NCBI RefSeq assembly: GCF_001468035.1
Contig: NZ_LNZA01000001.1
Span: 827,020-891,019, forward strand
Source: Legionella tucsonensis
Lineage (GTDB): Bacteria; Pseudomonadota; Gammaproteobacteria; Legionellales; Legionellaceae
Direction: 5' to 3'
DNA length: 64,000 nt
Of the stretch, positions 1-9,255 are shown one piece after another; position 1 is the stretch's first letter; every line of letters begins with the position of its first letter. The notes beneath the pieces are model-generated. The model had not been told where the DNA came from, searched no databases, and saw only the letters and a program-made list of their open reading frames with translations. Made by a program: the position numbers and the translations under genes.

Positions 1-456
1 ATCAAGAGTCCTAAAACAGGGAAGCGAATCATCATTAATGATGTTATTGCGGATGCGTTTCTACAACAAATTCTTTTAAGACCAGAAGATTACAGCGTAA
101 TTGCTACACTTAATTTAAATGGCGACTACATTTCTGATGCTTTGGCAGCCCAAGTAGGTGGGATCGGCATTGCTCCAGGTGCAAATTTAAGTGACAAAGT
201 TGCTGTATTTGAAGCAACTCATGGAACTGCGCCAAAATATGCGGGCAAGAATAAAGTAAATCCTGGCTCCATTATCCTTTCTGCAGAAATGATGTTACGT
301 CATATGGGTTGGACTGAGGCGGCTGATTTAATTATTAAAGGCATGCAAGGTGCTATAGCAGCCAAAACAGTAACTTATGATTTTGAACGTGGCATGATCG
401 GTGCAACATTGGTGAGTAGCTCTGGTTTTGGAGATGAAGTAATTAAGCAAATGTAA
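1..456 (+). CDS. icd: isocitrate dehydrogenase (NADP), C-terminal part
   Basis: The reading frame is open from the first base of the window and encodes the last 151 residues of the TCA-cycle enzyme that oxidises isocitrate to 2-oxoglutarate. The [15 protein letters not shown] segment, the GTAPKYAG nucleotide-binding motif and the [18 protein letters not shown] segment follow the order known for the E. coli-type NADP enzyme. The N-terminal two thirds, including the substrate-binding serine, lie outside the window. It ends 248 bp before clpS and is followed by a strong hairpin. Identification is firm; only the truncation by the window edge limits it. Confidence 0.96.
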   Translation: MKSPKTGKRIIINDVIADAFLQQILLRPEDYSVIATLNLNGDYISDALAAQVGGIGIAPGANLSDKVAVFEATHGTAPKYAGKNKVNPGSIILSAEMMLRHMGWTEAADLIIKGMQGAIAAKTVTYDFERGMIGATLVSSSGFGDEVIKQM

Positions 457-489
457 AATATATGGGATAAGCATAGCCGAAGGAAATGA

Positions 490-530
490 GTGCAATTTGG
501 AGAGATAAATGCAGTCTCTCCGAATTGCAC
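490..530 (+). terminator. long hairpin after icd
   Basis: Arms 490-505 and 515-530 pair over 16 positions with a single G-U, around a 9-nt loop. There is no clear T-run after it, so it may be a 3'-end stabilising hairpin or a terminator read with help of Rho. Position 34 bp after the icd stop supports a role at the transcript end. Confidence 0.6.
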
Positions 531-620
531 ATTACTTCCATTAGGTTGAAATTTACGCCATTTATGATTTCTATCGTTAATGAATGCTATCTAATCAATA
601 TGTTTTTGATTATTTCAAAG

Positions 621-644
621 GCTAATTTTTTCATTAAAATTAGC
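621..644. repeat. 9-bp inverted repeat upstream of clpS
   Basis: GCTAATTTT (621-629) and AAAATTAGC (636-644) form a perfect inverted repeat with a 6-nt loop, 60 bp before the clpS start. It could be an operator or a leader hairpin; nothing in the sequence decides between these. Confidence 0.4.
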
Positions 645-704
645 TGATTTTACTGGCCAAAAGTGCGTAGGGAGTCTATAAAAATAATATAGAGGTTGTA
701 TGTT

Positions 705-1028
705 ATGAGTGGGCAGAATCTAGAAGAAATTATAAGGCCTAAAGTAGCTGATCCGGAGCAGAGCACCGAAATCAGAGTGCCTAGGAAGTACAAAGTAGTG
801 TTGCTCAATGATGATTATACACCTATGGATTTTGTAGTTGATGTACTGAAGCATTTTTTTCATCTTAGTGAAGAAACTGCGATTCAGGTGATGTTACAGG
901 TTCACATTCAAGGAAAAGGCGTGTGTGGGGTATTTACGCGAGATATAGCAGAAACAAAAGTAGCGCTGGTAAATGAATACGCCAGAATGAATCAGCACCC
1001 ATTGCTATCCAGCATGGAACCCGAGTAA
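705..1028 (+). CDS. clpS: ClpS, adaptor of the ClpAP protease
   Basis: This 107-residue protein binds the ClpA N-domain and hands N-degron substrates to ClpAP in the cytoplasm. The family motif [10 protein letters not shown] is present at residues 34-43 and the helical C-terminal half with its HxQGKGVCG turn follows. The frame extends upstream to a TTG at 696, but the ATG at 705 is preceded at good distance by AGAGG (691-695), so the shorter start is used and matches the usual length of about 106 residues. It is followed 30 bp later by clpA, the standard clpS-clpA order. Confidence 0.96.
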   Translation: MSGQNLEEIIRPKVADPEQSTEIRVPRKYKVVLLNDDYTPMDFVVDVLKHFFHLSEETAIQVMLQVHIQGKGVCGVFTRDIAETKVALVNEYARMNQHPLLSSMEPE

Positions 1029-1058
1029 TTTGCTATGGGCTGAAGAGGAGCAACGACA

Positions 1059-3323
1059 ATGTTAAATAAAGAACTTGAATTCACCTTGAATCTAGCTTTC
1101 AAGGAAGCAAAGGAAAAACGTCATGAATTTATGACTGTTGAGCATTTGTTATTGTCATTGCTTGATAACCCAGCAGCTGGAAGTGTATTGCAAGCATGTG
1201 ATGCAAATATTGAAGCATTACGCCGGGATTTAATTGAATTCATCGATGAAACTACTCCAAGAATCCCTGAAGATGAATTAGATAGAGAAACTCAACCTAC
1301 ACTTGGTTTTCAACGTGTATTACAACGTGCTGTATTTCATGTGCAATCTGCAGGAAAAACCGAGGTTACCGGAGCTAATGTTTTAGCAGCTATTTTTAGT
1401 GAACAAGAAAGCCAGGCAGTTTATTTCTTACGTAGGGAAAATATTACGCGACTTGATGTGATTAATTATATTTCTCATGGTGTTTCTAAGTATCAAAATA
1501 ATGATATGCATGAGAATATGAATTCTATGGAAGATGATATGGGCTCATCAGAAGGTAATGAGTCACCTCTAGAAAGTTATTGCACAAACCTCAACCGACG
1601 TGCGAAACAAGGAAAGATTGATCCTTTAATCGGGCGTCATGAAGAAGTACAGCGTACAATACAGGTGTTGTGTCGACGCAGGAAAAATAATCCATTACTT
1701 GTTGGGGAAGCAGGTGTGGGTAAAACCGCAATTGCTGAGGGCTTAGCCCGACGCATTGTAGATGGTGAAATACCGGATGCAATCCGTGATTGTATCGTCT
1801 ATTCACTTGATCTGGGTGCTTTACTCGCCGGAACCAAATATCGGGGTGATTTTGAAAAACGATTAAAAGCAGTATTAAAGCAGTTAGGACAACAGGAAGG
1901 AGCTGTACTGTTTATTGATGAAATTCATACAATTATTGGTGCTGGAGCAGCCTCAGGCGGTGTTATGGATGCATCCAATTTAATTAAGCCATTGCTGGCA
2001 AATGGTGAGTTAAAATGCATTGGTTCTACAACATATCAGGAATACCGAGGTATTTTTGAAAAAGACAGAGCTTTAGCAAGACGCTTCCAAAAAATTGATA
2101 TTCCTGAACCTACAGTCGATGAAACTTTTGAAATATTGAAAGGACTAAAAGGTCGATTAGAAGAACATCATGGAGTGAAATTCACCATTCCTGCATTAAA
2201 AGCAGCTTCTGAACTCTCTGCAAAATACATTAATGACCGATTTTTACCAGATAAAGCAATTGATGTTGTTGATGAAGCAGGGGCTTATCAGAACTTATTA
2301 ACGGCAAGCAAGCGTAAAAAAATAATAAGTGTGACTGAAATTGAGAGTGTTGTTGCAAAAATAGCTCGCATACCGATTAAGAAAGTATCAGCTCGTGATA
2401 AAGATACCTTGCGTAATTTAGAACGTGATTTGAAGCTTTTAGTCTATGGACAAGATCAAGCAATCACAGCATTAGCTTCTGCAATTAAATTAGGTCGTTC
2501 TGGACTTAGAGATCCTCAAAAACCTGTAGGTTGTTTCTTGTTTGCTGGACCAACAGGTGTTGGAAAAACAGAGGTGACCAGACAATTGGCCAATGTCTTA
2601 GGCATAGAATTATTACGTTTTGATATGTCTGAATACATGGAAAAACATACTGTTTCACGTTTAATTGGTGCTCCTCCAGGATATGTTGGTTATGATCAAG
2701 GGGGGCTCTTGACGGAAGCTGTAACTAAAAACCCTCATGCAGTATTGTTGCTTGATGAAATCGAAAAAGCGCACCCAGATGTATTTAATTTGCTGCTGCA
2801 GATTATGGATCATGGAGTTTTAACCGATACTAATGGACGTCAAGCAGACTTTAGACACATTATCCTGGTTATGACCTCTAATGCGGGGGCAGGGGAGTTG
2901 GTACGAAATTCTATCGGTTTCTCACAACAAGACAATAGTAATGATGGGCTTGAAGTAATTAAAAAACAATTTAGCCCTGAGTTTAGAAACAGACTTGATG
3001 CAATCATTAACTTTGCTCCATTGGATGCAGTGACGATTGGCTTAGTAGTTGATAAATTTATTATGGAGTTGGATGAGCAATTAAGTCATAAAGGGGTTAC
3101 TTTTAACGTTGATAAAATGGCGCGTGAATGGCTTATTGAACATGGTTATGACAAAGTGATGGGGGCTCGTCCAATGGCCAGATTGATTCAAGAAAATGTA
3201 AAAAAACCTCTTGCTGATGAACTTTTATTTGGTAAGCTGGTGCATGGTGGTCATGTCACCTTAAAAGTTAAAGATGGTAAGTTACACTTTGATAGCCATG
3301 ATCATCGAGAGGGCGTTTTTTAA
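1059..3323 (+). CDS. clpA: ClpA, ATPase subunit of ClpAP
   Basis: ClpA is the AAA+ unfoldase that feeds proteins to the ClpP peptidase. The 754-residue protein has the usual length. The double Clp-N domain covers residues 1-140, a linker rich in Met, Asn and Asp follows, the first AAA module has Walker [10 protein letters not shown] near 216 and Walker B FIDEIH, and the second has GPTGVGKTE followed by [11 protein letters not shown]. The start is preceded by GAAGAGGAG. It lies 30 bp after clpS and abuts the next gene with no gap, so read-through into the LPS genes is possible. The ClpP gene is not in the window. Confidence 0.97.
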   Translation: MLNKELEFTLNLAFKEAKEKRHEFMTVEHLLLSLLDNPAAGSVLQACDANIEALRRDLIEFIDETTPRIPEDELDRETQPTLGFQRVLQRAVFHVQSAGKTEVTGANVLAAIFSEQESQAVYFLRRENITRLDVINYISHGVSKYQNNDMHENMNSMEDDMGSSEGNESPLESYCTNLNRRAKQGKIDPLIGRHEEVQRTIQVLCRRRKNNPLLVGEAGVGKTAIAEGLARRIVDGEIPDAIRDCIVYSLDLGALLAGTKYRGDFEKRLKAVLKQLGQQEGAVLFIDEIHTIIGAGAASGGVMDASNLIKPLLANGELKCIGSTTYQEYRGIFEKDRALARRFQKIDIPEPTVDETFEILKGLKGRLEEHHGVKFTIPALKAASELSAKYINDRFLPDKAIDVVDEAGAYQNLLTASKRKKIISVTEIESVVAKIARIPIKKVSARDKDTLRNLERDLKLLVYGQDQAITALASAIKLGRSGLRDPQKPVGCFLFAGPTGVGKTEVTRQLANVLGIELLRFDMSEYMEKHTVSRLIGAPPGYVGYDQGGLLTEAVTKNPHAVLLLDEIEKAHPDVFNLLLQIMDHGVLTDTNGRQADFRHIILVMTSNAGAGELVRNSIGFSQQDNSNDGLEVIKKQFSPEFRNRLDAIINFAPLDAVTIGLVVDKFIMELDEQLSHKGVTFNVDKMAREWLIEHGYDKVMGARPMARLIQENVKKPLADELLFGKLVHGGHVTLKVKDGKLHFDSHDHREGVF

Positions 3324-4112
3324 ATGATATTGAGTGTAATAATAATAACTAAAAATGAAGAAGAGAATATTAGAAGGTGTCTCGAATCTGTTCAATTCGC
3401 TGATGAAATAATAGTAATGGACTCAGGAAGTACCGATAACACGGTTGATATTGCTAAAGAATATACGGAGCATGTTTTTTCTACAGATTGGCTTGGTTAT
3501 GGAGTTCAAAAACAAAGGGCTTTATTAAAAGCTCAGGGCGAGTGGGTATTAAATCTTGATGCAGATGAGGCAGTGAGCGAAGAACTCCAGCGAGAAATTC
3601 TTCAAGCAATAACTTCTGATTCTGCTGATGCTTTTCGAATCGCAATTCAGATGTATTTTTATAACAAGCCTTTAAAATATTCCTCGAGCCCTAAACGACA
3701 TATTCGCCTTTTTAAACGCGCCAATGCTCATTATAGTAATGATATTGTTCATGAAAAGATAGTTCTTTCTGAAGAGATGCGCATTGGTAAAATAAAAAAC
3801 CCCATTATGCATCACTCATTTAAGGATGTGAGTCATGCGTTATATAAAATGAATAAATATTCCTCTTACAGTGCAAAAACATACATCGCGAATAAACGAA
3901 AACCAGGTTTCAGTAAGATAATGGCAAGCACTTCCTGGATGTTTTTTAGATGTTATATATTGCAACGAGGATTTCTGGATGGCAGAATAGGGTTTCTATT
4001 TGCAATTTTTAATGCACAAGGTACTTTTTATCGTGGTGTTAAGCAATTGTATCAAGATAGCAATATGGATCAATTGCCTTCTTTGGCCAAAAGCAGAGAG
4101 GAACTAGTTTGA
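3324..4112 (+). CDS. family 2 glycosyltransferase, WaaE/KdtX-like
   Basis: The 262-residue protein begins with the GT2 fold signature SVIIITKNEEENIRRCL, then DSGSTDNT and the metal-binding NLDADEA (about 80-86). This arrangement is typical of the WaaE/KdtX/LgtF group that transfers glucose to an LPS core heptose, but sequence alone does not fix donor or acceptor. No membrane segment is evident, so it probably acts on the cytoplasmic face of the inner membrane. Its ATG follows the clpA stop directly, and its own stop overlaps the start of the next gene, an O-antigen-ligase-like protein; the pair is presumably a small LPS-assembly unit. Confidence 0.85.
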   Translation: MILSVIIITKNEEENIRRCLESVQFADEIIVMDSGSTDNTVDIAKEYTEHVFSTDWLGYGVQKQRALLKAQGEWVLNLDADEAVSEELQREILQAITSDSADAFRIAIQMYFYNKPLKYSSSPKRHIRLFKRANAHYSNDIVHEKIVLSEEMRIGKIKNPIMHHSFKDVSHALYKMNKYSSYSAKTYIANKRKPGFSKIMASTSWMFFRCYILQRGFLDGRIGFLFAIFNAQGTFYRGVKQLYQDSNMDQLPSLAKSREELV

Positions 4113-5371
4113 GGTCAACGATATTAACTGAAAAAATTAATCAATTAGCTCCGGCCCTTGTTGTTTTATTAGTTTTTTTTATTCCTATTAGTGTGAGTGT
4201 CAAGTCAGTTTTAATGGTATTAACCCTATTGGCAATAGTGTTTACCCCTTATTATAGGCATTATTTATATTATGCTTTTAATACCTTATGGGCACGGGCA
4301 GCGTTGGTTTTATTTCTTTATGTTATCCTTGCGTGTTTCTGGTCAGATGCACCATTCTCAGGACGTTTCAGTACAGTTGATAAGTTTTCTAAGTTAATTA
4401 TTCTACCCATTCTTACAGTGGTTTTTATTAAACAGAGCACCAGACAATGGGTTCTAAATAGTTACATCTCAGCTGCGCTATTGACCTGTATTCTTTCGAT
4501 TTTAAAACAAATAAGAAATCTTTTTTTAATAGATGCTTATGATGCTGGTGAAGTATTTTATAACCATATTGTTACAGGATATATAATTGCTTTTGGTATT
4601 TATCTTGCAGGTTTACAAATCTTCAAAAAAGGAGTGAGTTTACCGCAGCGTATTTTTTATTCTTCCATGATTTTTTTGGGAATTTATCAAATTTTCTTTG
4701 TAAATACTGGAAAAACAGCATATTTAATTTTTGCAATTTTAATGATAATGTTAATTTTACAAAGAATGTCTTTGAAAAAAGCAATCATGGGAGTGATACT
4801 ATTTTTTTGCACAGTTCTTGTAACTTATCCTTTAAGTCCCATAATGCAAGGAAATGTTCGCGCCCTGTTTAATGATATTAAATTATTACAAAAACATGAG
4901 GAAAATAATTCTTTAGGTTTTAGAATTCAATTTCATCAGTATGCAGAATCTTTATTTAAAGAACATCCAATTATAGGCATAGGTACCGGTGGATTTCCGT
5001 ATCGTTTTTCCCAGGAGCAACCTGTTCCCGCATGGGGAAAAAAACTAAATGATCCTCATAGTCAGTATTGGCTGATCCTTACTGAACAGGGGTTAATTGG
5101 TATTGCGCTTTTTTTCTTTTTTTTAGGGACCTTGTTTTTTACTTGCTTCAAACTTAAAGAAACTAAACCTGTTCTTCTAGCTATGCTGATTGCTTTTTGT
5201 ATTTCATCACTTGTAGATACGGTATTTTGTTATTCACCAGTAGGTTATTTATTAACTATCTTCAGTGCTTTATGTTTTGGTGAGTTAATGGAGGAGACTT
5301 CTTCCTTTAAAGAATCAATTTATGATAAATATATACCTAATCAAACTCGGAGCTCAGCGTTTTTAAATTAA
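4109..5371 (+). CDS. O-antigen ligase / Wzy_C family membrane protein
   Basis: This 420-residue protein has about ten to twelve hydrophobic segments and the Wzy_C-type periplasmic region near residues 290-330 (GIGTGGFPYRF, then NDPHSQYWLILTEQGLIG). Members either ligate O-antigen to lipid A-core (WaaL) or polymerise O-units (Wzy); the neighbouring core glycosyltransferase favours WaaL, but this is inference. The start codon is TTG at 4109, overlapping the previous TGA, with GAGAGG 5-10 bases upstream. No in-frame ATG lies near. The gene ends facing thiD across only 17 bp. Confidence 0.78.
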   Translation: MRSTILTEKINQLAPALVVLLVFFIPISVSVKSVLMVLTLLAIVFTPYYRHYLYYAFNTLWARAALVLFLYVILACFWSDAPFSGRFSTVDKFSKLIILPILTVVFIKQSTRQWVLNSYISAALLTCILSILKQIRNLFLIDAYDAGEVFYNHIVTGYIIAFGIYLAGLQIFKKGVSLPQRIFYSSMIFLGIYQIFFVNTGKTAYLIFAILMIMLILQRMSLKKAIMGVILFFCTVLVTYPLSPIMQGNVRALFNDIKLLQKHEENNSLGFRIQFHQYAESLFKEHPIIGIGTGGFPYRFSQEQPVPAWGKKLNDPHSQYWLILTEQGLIGIALFFFFLGTLFFTCFKLKETKPVLLAMLIAFCISSLVDTVFCYSPVGYLLTIFSALCFGELMEETSSFKESIYDKYIPNQTRSSAFLN

Positions 5372-5388
5372 AAGTAGTGCTCCCGCTA

Positions 5389-6210
5389 TTAAAGATCAAA
5401 TAATTGTACAGGCCAAAGATGATAAAAATGATTAACGGGTCCGTTTCCTAAACCAACATGTTCTTCCTTTGCGGCTTTTATCGCATTAAATAAGTAGTTT
5501 TTCGCGATACCACAAGCTTGAATTAAATCAATTTTTTGGGCTAGACATGCGGTGATTGCTGCTGAAAGAGTACATCCAGTGCCATGAGTATTCTTTGAGT
5601 TAATTCTCGCGCTTGTAAACCAATGATACTCTCCATTAGTTCCCATGAGTAAATCGTTGGATTCAGGTGATTTTAAATGTCCTCCTTTAAGCAGAATATA
5701 TTTAGGGCCAAAATCAAGTAGCTTCTGACTAACAGAGAACATGTCATTTTCAGATTGTATATGCATTCCAGTAAAAGAGGAGGCTTCAGGGAGATTAGGA
5801 GTGATCAAAGTAGCCAATGGCATCAGTACAGTTAACAAAGAATTCACAGCTTCGGGTAATAATAAAGAGTGCCCACTTTTAGCAACAGTCACAGGATCAA
5901 TAACTATAGGGATATCTATTGCTTTTTTTTTAAGAAAAGAAGCTACAAGTTCAATGATCTCGCTAGTAAATAACATTCCAATTTTTATACTGTCTGGTGT
6001 GATATCGTCAAATAGAGTATTTAGTTGATCTTCTATGGCTTCTATTGGGATAGCATAGCACCGTCTTACTTCGCAAGTATTTTGCACAGGTAATGCAGTA
6101 AGTACGGTCATACCGTAACAACCAAAAGCCGAAAAAGTTTTCAGGTCAGCTTGAATACCGGCTCCGCCAGATCCATCAAATCCTGCTATAGATAAAGCTT
6201 TATAACGCAT
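5389..6210 (-). CDS. thiD: hydroxymethylpyrimidine (phosphate) kinase ThiD
   Basis: ThiD phosphorylates HMP and HMP-phosphate in the thiamine pathway. The N-terminal AGFDGSGGAGIQADLKTF motif and the C-terminal GTGCTLSAAI anion-hole motif with catalytic Cys are both present. The frame is open back to 6273, but the ATG at 6210 has AAGGAG nine bases upstream and gives the normal 273-residue length, so the longer start is rejected. The upstream ThiM-like frame (6200-6451) overlaps the thiD start by 11 bp, suggesting translational coupling. Confidence 0.94.
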   Translation of the reverse strand: MRYKALSIAGFDGSGGAGIQADLKTFSAFGCYGMTVLTALPVQNTCEVRRCYAIPIEAIEDQLNTLFDDITPDSIKIGMLFTSEIIELVASFLKKKAIDIPIVIDPVTVAKSGHSLLLPEAVNSLLTVLMPLATLITPNLPEASSFTGMHIQSENDMFSVSQKLLDFGPKYILLKGGHLKSPESNDLLMGTNGEYHWFTSARINSKNTHGTGCTLSAAITACLAQKIDLIQACGIAKNYLFNAIKAAKEEHVGLGNGPVNHFYHLWPVQLFDL

Positions 6211-6451
6211 GCTGCGATACTCCTTGAATAACATGTGAGAAAAACTCCCAGTCATGAATATATAAATTATCAATAAATACTTGTTTGATTGAAGATGGTG
6301 CTTTTACTTTTTGATGTGCTATGAAAGATGCTACGCCTAAAGCTAGAAGGCTATTAGCAATAGAATCTATGGTAATGTTTTTGGTGAGACAGCGGATTAA
6401 AGGTTTTTGCTGTTTTAATAGAGTGAGACTGAATTGAATCCAATCAAACAT
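6200..6451 (-). pseudogene. short ThiM-like (hydroxyethylthiazole kinase) N-terminal fragment
   Basis: The 83-residue frame resembles the beginning of ThiM: PLIRCLTKNITIDSIANSLL followed by LALG matches the family pattern PLVHxITNxVxxxxxANxLLALG. ThiM is normally about 260-270 residues, and everything after roughly residue 45 is unlike the family and contains none of its ATP-binding region. It has a plausible Shine-Dalgarno (AGGA) before ATG 6451 and overlaps thiD. It may be a decayed thiM kept because its translation couples to thiD, or a small protein of new use. The family match rests on about 35 residues judged by eye. Confidence 0.5.
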
Positions 6452-6463
6452 GTTTTTGATTCC

Positions 6464-6497
6464 TATATACTTCTCGGTTTATACCGTGAAGTATATA
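6464..6497 (-). promoter_or_regulatory. 15-bp hairpin in the leader of the thiM-like/thiD unit
   Basis: Arms 6464-6478 and 6483-6497 pair at 14 of 15 positions around a TTAT loop. On the minus strand the hairpin ends directly against the AGGA that serves the start at 6451, and no T-run follows, so it looks more like a leader control structure than a terminator of the upstream gene. No TPP riboswitch consensus was recognised here. Confidence 0.5.
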
Positions 6498-6505
6498 TGG
6501 GAAAC

Positions 6506-6850
6506 TTACCAAGCTGCAATTTTCTCTTCTGGGCGCAAAGAACATTCTTCTGAAACAGAGCCATCATTACATACAACAAATCCAGTTATGGTGTAAGTAG
6601 AAACAACGCCACCTTTCCATAAGCAGCATCCTCGAAACAGATTTAAATCCATCACAGCATGTGGTGTGCAATAACACGTAGAGTAAAAACCATTTTTGCA
6701 CACAAGGCGCCCTGCAGATGAATCACAGTAGCTGATACCGCCCATCTGACTGCAACAGCCAGAAATAAAGAATTGGGTGGTTGCGGCATATACAGGTGAA
6801 ATAAAAAGACTTAATATGCTGGTACAAAAGAGAGCTTTAAGTAATTGCAT
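6506..6850 (-). CDS. exported Cys-rich protein with duplicated GCC motif
   Basis: The 114-residue protein has a clear Sec signal peptide (positive MQLLK, hydrophobic core, cleavage probably after SPVYA near residue 22). The mature part carries two related halves: GCCSQMGG...LVCKNGFYSTCYC and GCCLWKGG...VVCNDGSVSEEC. The even pattern of cysteines suggests disulfides in the periplasm or outside the cell. Small proteins with GCCxxxGG...CxDG repeats occur in gammaproteobacteria without known role; I cannot assign a function. It is flanked by a palindromic repeat upstream and the hairpin downstream. Confidence 0.75.
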   Translation of the reverse strand: MQLLKALFCTSILSLFISPVYAATTQFFISGCCSQMGGISYCDSSAGRLVCKNGFYSTCYCTPHAVMDLNLFRGCCLWKGGVVSTYTITGFVVCNDGSVSEECSLRPEEKIAAW

Positions 6851-6896
6851 CCTGATTTCTCGAATTATTTTTTATTTTTAGAATAGCACAGGGTTT

Positions 6897-7027
6897 GTTT
6901 ACATTTCTACTGTCTTGGCCAAACTGTCTTGATTTTCTGCGTTACTCACATACTGCAGTAAGCTGTGCTTCGGGGACGTTAAAATCAGGCGCTCCATTTT
7001 TGACTCACAAGCCAGCAAAATGTAAAT
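6897..7027. repeat. imperfect palindromic repeat, copy 1
   Basis: About 130 bp fills most of the gap between the rhomboid gene and the Cys-rich gene. The ends TTTACATTT (left) and AAATGTAAA (right) are inverted, and the arms share the TCTTGGCCAAA...GATTTT pattern with the complement of AAAATCAGGCGCTCCATTTTTGACTC. The core is ACTCACATACTGCAG. Related copies lie at 9036 and 30113. Confidence 0.65.
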
Positions 7028-7040
7028 AGACCAGAGTGTT

Positions 7041-7658
7041 TTAAAAATTATTAGATGGTATTTGAATTATCTGCAGGTAATGCGGATACATTGCAAATAA
7101 ATAGCTTGTAGCTAAACCGGCCAAAAGACCAAATAAATGTGACTCCCAAGATACACCTTTTTCTTTCGGAAAAATACCCAAAAAGATACCGGCAAAATAA
7201 TAGATACAAATGATGCCCAAGATTATGGTAGTTAGTGTTCCGCTCTGATAAATATTACTCACTAAAAAGCCCCAATAGCCAGTAATTAAACCACTGGCAC
7301 CTATGTGTAAGCCAGGTTTTGCAAAACACCAGATAGCAATTCCGCTTAAAACAGTAATTATTATTGTAACCACAAGAAAGTAACTCAGTCCGTTAATCAA
7401 AATGAAATTGCTTAAAACTACCAACGGGATCGAGTTAAAAAATATATGGTTGAAATTCGCATGTAAAAGTGGAGCAAATAAAATACCTGCCAAGCCATAG
7501 ACACGTCGTGGAATAATACCCAACCATAATATTTTTCTATAGAATAGACCTGCAAAAAAGAAAAGCCAGATAATCAATAAGATAATTTCTAAAATGGGGA
7601 TGTTATTTTGTGTCTGGCTTATAATCCAATTAAGACTGTTATTTAATTCTTCAAGCAT
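7041..7658 (-). CDS. rhomboid-family intramembrane serine protease
   Basis: The 205-residue protein has about six membrane segments. The GASG motif with the nucleophilic serine lies in the segment after LHI, and the second catalytic residue is the histidine of SWESHLFGLLAG in the last segments; the segment with LLHANFNHIFFNS resembles the usual HxNxxHxxxN region. This supports an active rhomboid. The frame is open to a GTG at 7688 inside xseA, but the ATG at 7658 with GAG upstream seems better; the gene then begins 4 bp after the xseA stop and is probably cotranscribed with it. Substrate unknown. Confidence 0.85.
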   Translation of the reverse strand: MLEELNNSLNWIISQTQNNIPILEIILLIIWLFFFAGLFYRKILWLGIIPRRVYGLAGILFAPLLHANFNHIFFNSIPLVVLSNFILINGLSYFLVVTIIITVLSGIAIWCFAKPGLHIGASGLITGYWGFLVSNIYQSGTLTTIILGIICIYYFAGIFLGIFPKEKGVSWESHLFGLLAGLATSYLFAMYPHYLQIIQIPSNNF

Positions 7659-7662
7659 TTTT

Positions 7663-9000
7663 TTACTCGTGTATTTGAGTGATTTCACAAGTTAAATCGC
7701 CTTGTGCCAATCGCACATCGATTGTGTCACCAATCTTTACTTGTTTGTTGGAAAACAATACCTTATTTTTTTTCGTTGCAATTGCATATCCTCTATCCAG
7801 TGTAGCTAAGGGACTGATCGCATGCAAGGTAGACAATTGCGTTCTCAATTGATATTTGAGTTGATTGATCTTATTTTGCATATGATGGATTAATTGCACT
7901 GAAATTCTTTGTAAAAGTACTCGTGTTTGCTTGATTTGAGTTTTAGGGTTTTTAGCATTCAAATGATTGATGCAAAGATGAAGTTGATGGTTCTTTTGTT
8001 TTATGATGTAGTTCATACAAACAATCAATTGCCTCTCAAGGTAATCGGTAGTTTGCCAGTAACCGGCAATTGTCTTTTGTGGTGAAGATATTTTCTCGAT
8101 TAAGTGCTGTAATTTGATTTGGTATTTTTGCAAGAAACGGTACATTGCCTCATGCATACGTGAGATGGAATGATTTAATAACTTAAACAATTCATTACAA
8201 TCAGGAGTCACAGCAGTAGCAGCTGCTGTGGGTGTTTCTGCCCTGTAATCCGCTACAAAGTCGGAAATTGTAAAATCTGTTTCGTGTCCCACACCTGATA
8301 CGATAGGTATTGAGCTGTTTGCAATGTTGCGTGCTAATTGTTCATCATTAAATGCCCATAAATCTTCAATACTTCCTCCACCACGTGCAAGCAGAAGCAC
8401 ATCACATCGTTTTTCTGAATTCGCGCGTCTTAATGCCTTGATCAGTTGTTGTGCTGCAGATGCACCTTGTACTTCACTTGGATAGATGAAGACATCAGCT
8501 AAGGGAAATCGTCGAGCAAGTGTGGACAATATATCGCGAATTGCGGCGCCAGTGGTTGATGTAATCACTCCAATGGCACGAGGCATGACGGGAATTGGGT
8601 TTTTTTTTATTGAATCAAATAAACCTTCGGCAGCCAGTTTGTTTTTTAATTCTTCAAAGCGTTGATAGAGTGCCCCTAGGCCTGCTTCAGTAATTTGTTC
8701 CACGATTAATTGATAATCACCACGGGCTTCATAAAGACTTAATCTGCCGCTGGCAACTATATGTTGTCCATCGCATAATTTATATGCAAGCGCGCTGGCA
8801 TGGCGATTTTTAAAGTAAACACAGCGAATTTGGGCATGAATGTCTTTCAAGGTAAAATAAAAATGCCCAGATACTGGCCTACTCAAATTAGAGAGCTCTC
8901 CTTCGACATGGACTGTACCCAATTCATTTTCAAGGTAGCTTTTAACCTGTCGATTAAGCTGACTGACAGTAAGAATTGCGTTTCTTTTTTCTATGATCAA
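7663..9000 (-). CDS. xseA: exodeoxyribonuclease VII large subunit
   Basis: XseA is the catalytic and DNA-binding subunit of ExoVII, which degrades single-stranded DNA. The 445-residue protein has the N-terminal OB fold (LTVSQLNRQVKSYLE to about 100), the catalytic core with GVITSTTGAAIRDIL, ARGGGSIEDLWAFNDE and GVGHETDFT, and the long coiled C-terminal arm. The start is TTG at 9000, since an in-frame TAA lies just before it and no ATG follows for a long way; GGGG is upstream. XseB is not encoded here. Confidence 0.95.
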   Translation of the reverse strand: MIIEKRNAILTVSQLNRQVKSYLENELGTVHVEGELSNLSRPVSGHFYFTLKDIHAQIRCVYFKNRHASALAYKLCDGQHIVASGRLSLYEARGDYQLIVEQITEAGLGALYQRFEELKNKLAAEGLFDSIKKNPIPVMPRAIGVITSTTGAAIRDILSTLARRFPLADVFIYPSEVQGASAAQQLIKALRRANSEKRCDVLLLARGGGSIEDLWAFNDEQLARNIANSSIPIVSGVGHETDFTISDFVADYRAETPTAAATAVTPDCNELFKLLNHSISRMHEAMYRFLQKYQIKLQHLIEKISSPQKTIAGYWQTTDYLERQLIVCMNYIIKQKNHQLHLCINHLNAKNPKTQIKQTRVLLQRISVQLIHHMQNKINQLKYQLRTQLSTLHAISPLATLDRGYAIATKKNKVLFSNKQVKIGDTIDVRLAQGDLTCEITQIHE

Positions 9001-9035
9001 TTATGATGGCCCCGTACAATGACATACCAGTGTCT

Positions 9036-9163
9036 GTAGACAATTCTACTATCTTGACCAAAATGGGGCGCGCTTTTATGTGCTCCGCTACTCACATACT
9101 ACATGTATGCTGCATTTCGGTGCTCTAAAATCACACCATTTTGACTCAATCAGCCCCTATTTA
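9036..9163. repeat. imperfect palindromic repeat, copy 2
   Basis: The left arm (ATTCTACTATCTTGACCAAAA, then TGGGGCG) pairs imperfectly with the right arm (CCATTTTGACTCAATCAGC). The core ACTCACATACTACATGTATG is itself self-complementary. The arm ends and core match the copies at 6897 and 30113. Confidence 0.65.
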
Positions 9164-9255
9164 AGCATAAAAGTTTCGTATCTTATACGAAGAGTACCAA
9201 AATTAATAACTTACTTATAGAGACAAAAGAATTTCACTACATCTATGAGCTCATC

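Noticed and set aside
4109-4112. frameshift between the glycosyltransferase and the ligase-like gene
   Set aside because: The TTG start overlapping the TGA with a good Shine-Dalgarno explains the junction as normal translational coupling, and the two proteins belong to unrelated families.
6451-6510. possible TPP riboswitch upstream of thiD
   Set aside because: The conserved THI-box segments (CTGAGA and the ACCCTTTGAACCTGAT-like part) were not found; only a simple hairpin is there.
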